Shown: positions 1 to 6,481 of the stretch, in pieces
Layout: every line of letters begins with the position of its first letter
Position numbering within the stretch: the first letter of the stretch is position 1
From: Alphaproteobacteria bacterium
GTDB lineage: Bacteria; Pseudomonadota; Alphaproteobacteria; Micavibrionales; UBA1664
Length of the DNA stretch: 11,285 nucleotides
Assembly: GCA_030427215.1 (NCBI GenBank)
Contig: JAUHXB010000021.1
Coordinates: 1-11,285 of the forward strand
Direction of reading: 5' to 3'
The notes under the pieces: generated by a model
What the model was told of the DNA's origin: nothing
Databases searched by the model: none
The model's input: the letters and a program-made list of their open reading frames with translations, nothing else
Made by a program: the position numbers and the translations under genes

Positions 1-180
1 GGTTAAGTCCTGTGGGATTAAAGTGATATTGTCATCACCGATTTTATCTGCAAGATCCTCTAAACCACCAACAGTTCTTGCCAATGCAACGATATGGTGA
101 CCTTGATCTGCTAAATTTAAACAAACTTCATGCCCTATACCGCGCGAGGCACCAGTTACAATCGTAACAGGTCTATTCAT
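1..180 (-). CDS. SDR-family NAD(P)-dependent oxidoreductase, N-terminal part
   Basis: Only the first 60 codons are in the window; the gene runs off the left edge. The translation begins MNRPVTIVTGASRGIG, a beta strand followed by the TGxxxGIG dinucleotide-binding loop (residues 9-16) of classical short-chain dehydrogenases. An ARTVGG segment follows at the end of the second strand, where the cofactor adenosine ribose is normally bound; the Arg there suggests NADP preference (inference). The catalytic Ser-Tyr-Lys residues lie outside the window, so the substrate cannot be judged. The ATG (178-180) sits inside the end of cvpA, giving an 8-base overlap and probable translational coupling. In many alphaproteobacteria an SDR gene closes a radA-cvpA-purF-SDR cluster, and this is probably that gene. 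The family call is firm; the function is unknown. Confidence 0.88.
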   Translation of the reverse strand, partial: MNRPVTIVTGASRGIGHEVCLNLADQGHHIVALARTVGGLEDLADKIGDDNITLIPQDLT

Positions 181-940
181 TTGCAGGTGATCCTTCAATT
201 AAATCTTTAATTTTATCCTGATTTTCAATCAAAACATCAATGGCTTGCCGTTGTATATCGTCATAACCAGTGCGATCTTTTGCTGGGTCTTCTTCTGTTG
301 TTTCTGCTGCCTCTTCATCCGTACCTGCAACGGAAGGGCCATTATTTTCACCTGTTAAATCTTTCAAAGGATCTAACTCGTCTTCTTCGGGTTTTTCATT
401 AGACCTGTTCCATGATTCAGGCATAAATCCAACCATAATTTCAGAAAGATATTCAACATAGGAATAAGTATTGGATGTGCCGAACCATTCGTCTTTTTCT
501 TTTTCGTCCATCAAAATATGAAATGGAAGGTATAAAAGCCCAATCAGAAGAAGCCCACGACCAATCCCAAATAAAACGCCAAGTGATCTGTCTACTGGAC
601 CAAGCCCAATGGCATGCACTGACTTTGCAATCCAATGTGATATAAGAGACAACAAAATAAGCGTTACAACGAAAACACCGATATAGGCAATGACAGAGGC
701 GGCAATATCGTATGGTATGATACTCCACAACCTTTCTTTTTCAGGATTTTCAATGTCACTGGTTAACCATAAATATAAGCCATCAGTAAATTTTGGCGCT
801 ATTGTAAGCGATGAAAAAAACGCGCCACCAAGGCCAAAAATTGTTAAAACTTCTCGTACCAATCCGCGCAAAAAGGCCACAACAGATGAAATTAAAATAA
901 TGACAATGACAACAATATCTAAAATAATCGCAAAATCCAT
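173..940 (-). CDS. cvpA: CvpA family inner-membrane protein
   Basis: This 255-residue protein has the CvpA (colicin V production) layout: hydrophobic segments at about residues 4-24, 31-48, 76-108 and 126-144, and the family motif GLGPVDRSLG at 112-121 followed by a Gly-rich GIGRG turn. CvpA proteins are integral inner-membrane proteins linked in enterobacteria to colicin V export, envelope stress tolerance and purF expression; the molecular activity is not established. After about residue 145 the chain becomes a soluble, strongly acidic tail (many Glu/Asp, roughly 185-226) ending in a short amphipathic segment near YDDIQRQAIDVL, a tail seen in many alphaproteobacterial members. No clear Shine-Dalgarno precedes the ATG at 940. 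The downstream SDR start codon overlaps this stop. purF, the usual neighbour, is absent between them. Confidence 0.9.
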   Translation of the reverse strand: MDFAIILDIVVIVIILISSVVAFLRGLVREVLTIFGLGGAFFSSLTIAPKFTDGLYLWLTSDIENPEKERLWSIIPYDIAASVIAYIGVFVVTLILLSLISHWIAKSVHAIGLGPVDRSLGVLFGIGRGLLLIGLLYLPFHILMDEKEKDEWFGTSNTYSYVEYLSEIMVGFMPESWNRSNEKPEEDELDPLKDLTGENNGPSVAGTDEEAAETTEEDPAKDRTGYDDIQRQAIDVLIENQDKIKDLIEGSPANE

Positions 941-961
941 AAAATTAGTGTTAGAAAATGC

Positions 962-989
962 GCTATACTATTGCAAGCAAAAACAACAA
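962..989 (-). promoter_or_regulatory. Possible sigma-70-type promoter for cvpA
   Basis: Read on the minus strand, TTGTTG (984-989) is followed after 16 bases by TATAGC (962-967). This resembles a -35/-10 pair and would start transcription about 15-16 bases before the cvpA ATG. Both boxes are imperfect and the region is AT-rich, so a chance match is possible. Confidence 0.35.
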
Positions 990-995
990 ATTTTT

Positions 996-1487
996 CTAAA
1001 ATAGATAGAGCTTAGATTCGTTTATATGTCCGACAATGTCATGCGTTGATGCGTCTTTTAACACATAGAATGGCCGTTCATATGATTTTGAGAGTAGTTC
1101 CGCTATAACAGACTGGTCTGTATGAGATAAAGCATAAAAATTATGATCTAATTCAATGATAATATCATTTGTGGTTTGTTTATTCCAAAAATGGCCGACT
1201 TTACGATTATAAATTGATTCAATAATGTTTGCTTGTTTTAAATTATCAACAAAATCTGCTGGCTTAAGGCCTTCAATATCATAAAATAACGATTTTTTTC
1301 GGTTGGCCCCTGGTTTCACAATATTTGTATCGTTAAGAATAGATGGATTATAATTTTGGCCTTTCCAATGGTTATCCGGCCATTCGACAGGGGGTAAAAG
1401 GCCAAAAAACCACCCCTCCTTTGGGCCTGACATAGCCGCAGAAGGAGAAAAAACGAATAAAAATAATATTATAGTAAAATAGCGCAT
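996..1487 (-). CDS. Hypothetical exported protein
   Basis: I do not recognise this family. The frame is open from an upstream ATG at 1520, but I choose the ATG at 1487 because it gives a textbook signal peptide: MR, a hydrophobic core YFTIILFLFVF, then SPSAA with likely cleavage before Met-Ser. That leaves a mature periplasmic or surface protein of about 145 residues with no cysteines. It is rich in aromatic residues near its start (EGWFFGLLPPVEWP) and has an alternating C-terminal region, RPFYVLKDASTHDIVGHINE, that looks like beta strands. No Shine-Dalgarno is obvious at any candidate start. It precedes cvpA on the same strand by 55 bases and is divergent from the mini rod protein gene. The coding call rests on the long frame, the signal peptide and the tight fit between neighbours. 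Confidence 0.7.
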   Translation of the reverse strand: MRYFTIILFLFVFSPSAAMSGPKEGWFFGLLPPVEWPDNHWKGQNYNPSILNDTNIVKPGANRKKSLFYDIEGLKPADFVDNLKQANIIESIYNRKVGHFWNKQTTNDIIIELDHNFYALSHTDQSVIAELLSKSYERPFYVLKDASTHDIVGHINESKLYLF

Positions 1488-1536
1488 AATCATCATAGTA
1501 ACATATAAAATTAAACACACATTAACACAATATGGT

Positions 1537-1542
1537 TATACT
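1537..1542 (+). promoter_or_regulatory. -10 element placing transcription start at the ATG of the 1549 gene
   Basis: TATACT matches the -10 consensus at five of six positions. A start seven bases after its last base falls exactly on the A of the ATG at 1549. No convincing -35 lies at 16-18 bases and no Shine-Dalgarno separates the box from the ATG, so if the promoter is real the message is leaderless. Confidence 0.4.
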
Positions 1543-1548
1543 ATTTTT

Positions 1549-1773
1549 ATGATAGATGCACTTAATACATCCATTCAAGGATTACAAAAATCATCCCTAA
1601 ACGTTGCCAAGGCGGCTGATAATATTGTCAATCCACAACGAGGAACAGAAATTGTTGAAGATATTGTCGATATTAAGGTGAATCAGCAAAATTTCGAAGC
1701 GAATGCGCTTGTATTAAAAACTATTAAAGAACTTCAAGAAACGTTATTCAATTCAATAGACATTGACGTTTAA
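1549..1773 (+). CDS. Mini flagellar rod/hook-like protein
   Basis: This 74-residue protein looks like the two ends of a flagellar axial protein joined directly. Residues 5-28 (SIQGLQKSS, then AADNIVN) resemble the N-terminal rod-protein signature ALxGLxxxxxxxxxxxxNIAN of FlgB, FlgC, FlgF, FlgG and FlgE. Residues 41-72, with QQNFEANALVLKTIKELQ, resemble the C-terminal Flg_bbr_C helix, in which a Q-x2-[YF]-x-AN motif is typical. The middle domains are missing. Both halves should form amphipathic helices that pair in a coiled coil, as in the axial rod core. Similar very short 'FlgE-like' proteins are annotated in alphaproteobacteria, but their role is not established. No other flagellar gene is in the window, so it is an orphan here. 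It has no export signal peptide, as expected for a type III flagellar substrate. Confidence 0.78.
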   Translation: MIDALNTSIQGLQKSSLNVAKAADNIVNPQRGTEIVEDIVDIKVNQQNFEANALVLKTIKELQETLFNSIDIDV

Positions 1774-1844
1774 TCTATATTTTAACGAATTTACCATCTG
1801 ATCGCTATCGCGACCTTCTTAACTAGTTATTAAAATAGATGGGA

Positions 1845-1850
1845 TATAAT
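1845..1850 (+). promoter_or_regulatory. -10 box of the VWA lipoprotein gene
   Basis: A perfect TATAAT lies 40 bases before the ATG at 1891 and would give a leader of about 34 bases. No good -35 is found at 17 bases; TTAACT (1819-1824) is 20 bases away, so the promoter may rely on an activator or on the -10 alone. A Shine-Dalgarno-like AAAGGA lies about 9 bases before the start codon. Confidence 0.45.
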
Positions 1851-1890
1851 TAAAATTGTATATATTTATTTTTTATAAAGGATTAGGGAT

Positions 1891-3987
1891 ATGAAAACAT
1901 CTTTTAAAATGCTTTTACTGGCTGGTTTATCGACCATGGTCTTGACGTCATGCTTACCTGAAGATAGCAGCGTTGATGCGGTTGGTGTAGAAAGCGAACG
2001 TGTAGAGTCGCTCTCAACCTATTACGCGCAGAGCTTTTCACAATATGCGAACAGCTCTCTCAATGCTTTAATTGAAAGCCCTTTATGGAAGACCCAAACA
2101 ATTGTTGAGGGGGCTATTAACCTTAACACTATGGCGTTTGGTAATTTGGATCTGGGCAATGCAGAAGACATGTTACATTCGGCCTATTGTCGCATTGGTG
2201 CCGACAGTGAACCCCATTTGATCACATGGTTTGAAAGCGTCAGTGACGAAGGCGATTTAGAAATGAAGGGTCTGAGTGACAATGCCGCTGGTATTGTCAA
2301 TAATAAAGTCAAAACCGTGATGTCAGGTGATTTATACGGTATTGCCTCAGTTGACGATACTGGCGTTCGCATTGTTATGAGTGACGGCAACGAAAAGGCA
2401 TTATCTGGCGCGTGTGAGAATTTAAACATTCCAAGAGGATCAGCTGTTGCGGTTGTAAAGCTTGATGCACCAGAAGAAGTTGTAACAGCACAAAACAGAA
2501 CATTTACAAGAGCCGAAAATTGCCCCGTCGGTCAATCAGGGACAATCACACAACAAATTAACGCAATGGTTCTACCTGATGGGATGATCACCGTTGGTGG
2601 TAACGTGTATAACACTGAGGGCGATCTTATATCCTCAAATGATCCAAATTGGTCTGTTCTCTCAAACGTCTGTCTTAATGATATTACGGTGGCAAGCATC
2701 ACGCCCCCAGCAATCAATACAGATACGTCACAATTTGCAAATGTTCAAAATTTTGAACAAGTCGCTGAAGAGGCAAGAGAAAACCCCGGTGATCCAATCA
2801 CTTATCGTGATGATGGAACAGTGCAACCTGAATTTGATGAAGATTCAATATGTCATGAAAGCCGCGAATTGAACATTGCTTATGTCGTAGACGCAAGTCG
2901 ATCAATTAGCGACGATGAGTGGGACAACATGAACAGGTTTATTAAGGCATTCCATAGAGATCTGCCCAATGTACAATATTCGACTACGACTACTTTTACT
3001 TCGAATGTGTCTACAGAGATTCCTAACAACGCCTCAATGATGAGCTTAATAGAAAATGATGGATCATTAAGAAGGCGAGATGAAGGTGGAACAAATATTG
3101 GAGATGCATTAAATAATTCTTACAAATTAACGAACAACTTCCTTACTCAAGAATATTATGAGCCCATTGAGAGGCTTTATAAATATGAAATAGGTTATGA
3201 CCAGTATAATCCATCTACTACGGCCAGACGACAACTTCAACGATTTCAAAGTCAACATAGAGACTGGCGCCAAGATTACATTGATAGCACGATCACAATA
3301 TTGATTACTGATGGAAAACATAATTACGGAAGTAATCCGATTCCCAAGGCAAATCAATTAAGAGAGATGTCAAATATGTTCGTCATTGGAATTGGTGATG
3401 AAGTTGATCAGGAAGCTTTACAACAAATCTCATGTCGTTCAGATAACTATGAATATGTTGATAGCTATGCTGACCTTCGTTCAAATGGCCGTGATATTTT
3501 AGATAGAGTGTGCAGTCGTAGAGCTATTGCAACAACATGTGATGGCGAGTTTTCAAATCCAGAGAACGAAACCGAGACTGTGACAGAAGAAACAACTGAG
3601 ACTGTTGAAACTGAAACGACAGAAACCGAAGTGGTCGAAACGGTAGATACAGAGTTTGTATGGCGTACAGATGCTCTGGATCGTTTTGAGGAATTAAAGG
3701 ATGAAATCAAACGTTTCGAAGATAGAAATTATAGCTCTTATAGAAAAAAACGAGATAAATCTCGAGAGGCTGCAATAAAAAGAGCGCAAGAGCGATCAGC
3801 AGAAGAAGCCGCAAAAAAGGCAGCTCGAACTCCAGAAGAGGTTGCAGCAGATAATGCGGCAGAGCAAAGACGTCAGGAGGAAGCTGAAATAAGACGTCAA
3901 GAAGCGATAGAGCGCAGCCAACAAAGAGCGGAAGAACGAAGAAGAGAGCAGCAAAGAGAGCAGGCGCGCATTAACAGGCTAGATTAA
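1891..3987 (+). CDS. Lipoprotein with a von Willebrand factor A domain
   Basis: This 698-residue protein starts with a lipoprotein signal peptide; the lipobox LTSC puts the lipidated Cys at residue 21. A region of unknown fold follows (about 22-320) and includes a CPVGQSGTITQQ segment at 211-222, similar to Cys-Pro-x-Gly-x-x-Gly-x-Ile-Thr motifs in bacterial surface proteins. A VWA domain spans about 327-545. Its metal-dependent adhesion site is complete: DASRS (334-338), Thr401 in GGTNIGDAL and Asp474 in LITDGK. About 70 residues separate Thr401 from Asp474, with an aromatic-rich insertion. After the domain come a Glu/Thr-rich stretch (about 558-588) and an Arg/Glu/Gln-rich segment (about 594-698) likely to form a long charged helix. 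Eight cysteines besides C21 would allow disulfides. It probably binds a protein ligand at the envelope through Mg2+. The partner is unknown, and no pilus, chaperone or secretion gene is adjacent. Confidence 0.85.
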   Translation: MKTSFKMLLLAGLSTMVLTSCLPEDSSVDAVGVESERVESLSTYYAQSFSQYANSSLNALIESPLWKTQTIVEGAINLNTMAFGNLDLGNAEDMLHSAYCRIGADSEPHLITWFESVSDEGDLEMKGLSDNAAGIVNNKVKTVMSGDLYGIASVDDTGVRIVMSDGNEKALSGACENLNIPRGSAVAVVKLDAPEEVVTAQNRTFTRAENCPVGQSGTITQQINAMVLPDGMITVGGNVYNTEGDLISSNDPNWSVLSNVCLNDITVASITPPAINTDTSQFANVQNFEQVAEEARENPGDPITYRDDGTVQPEFDEDSICHESRELNIAYVVDASRSISDDEWDNMNRFIKAFHRDLPNVQYSTTTTFTSNVSTEIPNNASMMSLIENDGSLRRRDEGGTNIGDALNNSYKLTNNFLTQEYYEPIERLYKYEIGYDQYNPSTTARRQLQRFQSQHRDWRQDYIDSTITILITDGKHNYGSNPIPKANQLREMSNMFVIGIGDEVDQEALQQISCRSDNYEYVDSYADLRSNGRDILDRVCSRRAIATTCDGEFSNPENETETVTEETTETVETETTETEVVETVDTEFVWRTDALDRFEELKDEIKRFEDRNYSSYRKKRDKSREAAIKRAQERSAEEAAKKAARTPEEVAADNAAEQRRQEEAEIRRQEAIERSQQRAEERRREQQREQARINRLD

Positions 3988-4001
3988 ATTTTAAAATCTA
4001 A

Positions 4002-5042
4002 CTATTTCGATTGGGCCGCGACAACAACACAATCGCGGCCTTTTTTCTTGGCTTGGTAAAGTGCTTGATCAGCTCTAGAAACCCAATCTGTAATCTCTTC
4101 GTCTTGAATGGTTTGAGCAACACCCGCAGAAATTGTAACGCGGGTTAACGTTTCGCCAGTATGGCGATTTTTAATCTCTTTATTTTTGATTGATTCGCGC
4201 AAAATATTCGCAATTTTTGCGCCGCCATCTTGATCGGTCTCTGGTAATAAAATCACAAATTCTTCGCCGCCATAACGACAAGAGAAATCGCGCCCTTTCA
4301 GGCTTTCTTGGAATGTTTTTGCAACAAGGCGTAAAACCTGATCACCAATTTGATGACCATAAGCATCATTGAATGATTTGAAATGGTCAATATCAATGAA
4401 TATCATCGAAAGTGGCTTTTTATTCTCACGAGCTTCACCAACCAAACGTACAATTTCCAAATCAAATTTCTTACGGTTTCCTATACCAGTTAAAGAATCG
4501 GTATATGCCTCTTCCTTCACCGCTTCCATTTCCTTTTTCAATTCGGTCATAGTTTCGGATGATCGTTCCAATTTTGTTTCCAAAACATGGTTTTCGGATA
4601 CCATTTTTTGTGTTTCTGAAATCACTGTTCCTAATAAGTTTCTTAACTCATCTGGGCTAACCGCTTTTGCGATGTCTGATGAAATATTGTTAATTGATCC
4701 TGAAAACCCATGATTTGAATTTTTGAAATCGTCAACCATGTTATCAACATTTGAAATTGTTTCATCAAATATGATTTCGGCTCTTTCCAATGCCTCTTTA
4801 GAGTGGTTTGTATTCAGTAGCCTGTTATAAAGTTCTAAACATCGATCAAGGTTTAAATCAAAATTCTGCGATACCATAATATCAATGGAACGAACAACTT
4901 CAGGGTTATTACCACTATAATAATTATAGAAAAGCTCGTACAAATACGGTGTGCATGGTAAAGATTCCGCTTTTATGCGATTCATAGCAGATTTTGCGAA
5001 ATCTTCCGCCTGATCAATTGAATGTGTATAGGTATCTTGCAT
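4002..5042 (-). CDS. GGDEF-domain diguanylate cyclase
   Basis: This 346-residue soluble protein condenses two GTP into cyclic di-GMP. The GGDEF domain covers about residues 178-343. It shows TDSLTGIGNR (181-190), FIDIDHFKSFND with metal ligand Asp217, the active-site GGEEF at 258-262, and the terminal QALYQAKKKGRD signature. Residues 1-135 are helical with an aromatic patch (YLYELFYNYYSG, 33-44); I cannot name this domain, which is presumably a sensing or dimerisation module. Residues about 140-180 look like a coiled coil passing the signal to the cyclase. No membrane segment is visible. At the usual inhibitory I-site (RxxD, ending six residues before GGEEF) the sequence is KGRD (249-252), so the key Arg is Lys and product inhibition may be weak. 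The start has only a poor Shine-Dalgarno. The gene follows the LOG gene on the same strand by 39 bases and may be cotranscribed with it. Confidence 0.93.
   Translation of the reverse strand: MQDTYTHSIDQAEDFAKSAMNRIKAESLPCTPYLYELFYNYYSGNNPEVVRSIDIMVSQNFDLNLDRCLELYNRLLNTNHSKEALERAEIIFDETISNVDNMVDDFKNSNHGFSGSINNISSDIAKAVSPDELRNLLGTVISETQKMVSENHVLETKLERSSETMTELKKEMEAVKEEAYTDSLTGIGNRKKFDLEIVRLVGEARENKKPLSMIFIDIDHFKSFNDAYGHQIGDQVLRLVAKTFQESLKGRDFSCRYGGEEFVILLPETDQDGGAKIANILRESIKNKEIKNRHTGETLTRVTISAGVAQTIQDEEITDWVSRADQALYQAKKKGRDCVVVAAQSK
4014..4046 (+). terminator. Rho-independent terminator of the VWA gene, inside the opposing gene
   Basis: A perfect 8-base GC-rich inverted repeat, GGCCGCGA (4014-4021) and TCGCGGCC (4033-4040), with an 11-base loop is followed by six T (4041-4046) on the plus strand. 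It lies 27 bases after the VWA stop codon. The DNA also encodes residues about 332-342 of the diguanylate cyclase on the minus strand. In the minus direction the stem is not followed by T residues, so it should work only for the plus-strand gene. Confidence 0.8.
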
Positions 5043-5081
5043 CTTTAACTATAGTAATATCTGGTTCAAATTAATAAAGCT

Positions 5082-5666
5082 TTAAATCCATTTTGATGAT
5101 GGGTCAAATTTTTCGTTGGGCGCATCTTTTAATGCGGGCAATACGTCATCAATCTTATCAACGGTAATAAATGTCTTTTTATCATCCTCGCGCATAAACC
5201 CTTCATCAACGATATGGTCAACCATAGATAAGAAGGACGTCCAATAATCCTTTAAATTACAAATAATAATGGGCATATCGTGAATCCCCAATTGGCGCCA
5301 TGTGATGATTTCGCATGTTTCGTCCAATGTGCCAATGCCGCCAGGTAAAACAAGGAATGCATCAGAATGATCAACCATCATTTGTTTGCGCACATGCATC
5401 GTTTCAACAACATGTAATTCGGTTAGCGCAGTATGTTGAATTTCACGATCGGCGATATGCGATGGTATAATTCCCGTGACTTCACCACCATGCTTCATAA
5501 CGGAATCGGCAATGATTCCCATTAGGCCAGCTTTACCACCACCATAAACTAGGCGGATATTATTTTCGGCTAAGATTTTACCCATCTTGTGTGCTGCGTC
5601 TTTAAAATCCTCATCAACCTGTATGGATGACCCGCAATACACACAAAGTGATTTGATATCGTTCAT
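5082..5666 (-). CDS. LOG-family (TIGR00730) nucleotide phosphoribohydrolase
   Basis: This 194-residue protein is full length for the Lonely Guy family, soluble Rossmann-like enzymes that release the base from nucleoside 5'-monophosphates; plant and some bacterial members activate cytokinins this way. The opening SLCVYCGSS strand-loop, YGGGKAGLMG (41-50), the Arg-Lys pair at 93-94 in MHVRKQMM, and the signature PGGIGTLDE (108-116) are all present. Glu116 and Arg93 are the catalytic positions in characterised members. In bacteria this protein is often mis-annotated as lysine decarboxylase; the PGGxGTxxE motif argues against that. The natural substrate here is not known and could simply be AMP or a damaged nucleotide. 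An AGGA about nine bases upstream supports the ATG at 5666. The gene is divergent from psd. Confidence 0.92.
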   Translation of the reverse strand: MNDIKSLCVYCGSSIQVDEDFKDAAHKMGKILAENNIRLVYGGGKAGLMGIIADSVMKHGGEVTGIIPSHIADREIQHTALTELHVVETMHVRKQMMVDHSDAFLVLPGGIGTLDETCEIITWRQLGIHDMPIIICNLKDYWTSFLSMVDHIVDEGFMREDDKKTFITVDKIDDVLPALKDAPNEKFDPSSKWI

Positions 5667-5734
5667 TAATTATTTTCCTATTTCAAATATTAGGCTATAT
5701 AGTAACTGAGCCATAAATAGAGAGCAAAGCCAAA
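5667..5734. promoter_or_regulatory. Divergent intergenic region between the LOG gene and psd
   Basis: Both genes must be transcribed from these 68 bases or from further upstream. The self-complementary TATATA (5696-5701) could act as a -10 in either direction, giving leaders of about 25-40 bases. No good -35 is visible for either direction, so the exact promoter positions remain uncertain. Confidence 0.3.
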
Positions 5735-6475
5735 ATGAACCAAGAATTTATTGATAGCCTTAAAAAAGTCAAAGAAACCCTCATCCCACCCATTCATCCC
5801 GCTGGATGGCCATTTATTGTGGGATTTGCATTTGCAACAATTATCCTATCATGGATATGGGAACCATTGGGCATTATTGCGTTTGTTGTTACCGTTTGGT
5901 GTTTCTATTTTTTCCGTGATCCTGCACGTGTGACGCCAGATCGCGAGGGTCTTATTGTGTCCCCCGCATGCGGTCATGTGTCGCACATCACCGAGAAAGT
6001 GACATTGCCTGTTGAGCTAGATCAGGCGCAGAATAAGAAAAATGACTACACGCGTGTATCTATTTTCCTGAATGTCTTTGACGTTCATGTGAACCGTTTT
6101 CCAATTGCAGGGAAGGTTATTCAAAAGGAATATAAGGAAGGCGCATTTGTGAATGCGGCTTTTGATAAAGCATCCGAAGAAAACGAACGCGCCGCCATTT
6201 TGTTTGAAACCGACTATAAGGATAAAAAACATGAAATGGCCGTCGTTCAAATTGCGGGATGGGTCGCCCGCCGTATTTTATGTGATGCCGATAAGGGATC
6301 AGAATATAAAGCAGGTGAACGATTTGGCATTATCCGATTTGGAAGTCGTACTGACGTTTATTTACCAAAGGGTGTCAACCCAATGGTTAGCGTTGGGCAA
6401 CGCATGATTGAGGGCGAAACCGTTTTGGCCGATTTCGCATCAAAAGAAAAAACGCGCATTGGTAATATTCGATAA
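5735..6475 (+). CDS. psd: Phosphatidylserine decarboxylase proenzyme, short type
   Basis: This pyruvoyl enzyme decarboxylates phosphatidylserine to phosphatidylethanolamine at the inner membrane. At 246 residues it matches the short (archaeal-type) Psd group common in alphaproteobacteria. Two hydrophobic segments (about 24-41 and 44-60) precede the FFRDP motif (59-63). The core shows FLNVFDVHVNRFP (111-123), IAGWVARRI (174-182) and the self-cleavage site in IRFGSRTDVYLP, where cleavage between Gly203 and Ser204 should make the beta chain and an alpha chain starting with a pyruvoyl group. One oddity is SPACG (76-80): most family members have SPADG or PADG, and the corresponding E. coli Asp90 is implicated in autocleavage and catalysis; here it is Cys79. 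The gene is followed six bases later by pssA, which makes its substrate. The Shine-Dalgarno is weak. Confidence 0.93.
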   Translation: MNQEFIDSLKKVKETLIPPIHPAGWPFIVGFAFATIILSWIWEPLGIIAFVVTVWCFYFFRDPARVTPDREGLIVSPACGHVSHITEKVTLPVELDQAQNKKNDYTRVSIFLNVFDVHVNRFPIAGKVIQKEYKEGAFVNAAFDKASEENERAAILFETDYKDKKHEMAVVQIAGWVARRILCDADKGSEYKAGERFGIIRFGSRTDVYLPKGVNPMVSVGQRMIEGETVLADFASKEKTRIGNIR

Positions 6476-6481
6476 TAAATC

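Noticed and set aside
1821..1828. AACTAGTT palindrome upstream of the VWA gene as an operator
   Set aside because: An eight-base AT-rich palindrome is expected by chance, and no second copy was seen nearby.
3465..3710. Open frame opposite the Thr/Glu-rich part of the VWA gene
   Set aside because: Its Ser/Val-rich translation is the mirror of the Glu/Thr repeat codons on the plus strand; it has no independent coding signals.
3981..3999. AT-rich inverted repeat after the VWA stop codon as a terminator
   Set aside because: Only five terminal bases pair on each side, with no GC-rich stem; the GC-rich hairpin at 4014-4046 is far better.
5082..5666. Lysine decarboxylase annotation for the LOG gene
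   Set aside because: The PGGxGTxxE motif and length identify the phosphoribohydrolase family; the decarboxylase name is a historical mis-annotation.
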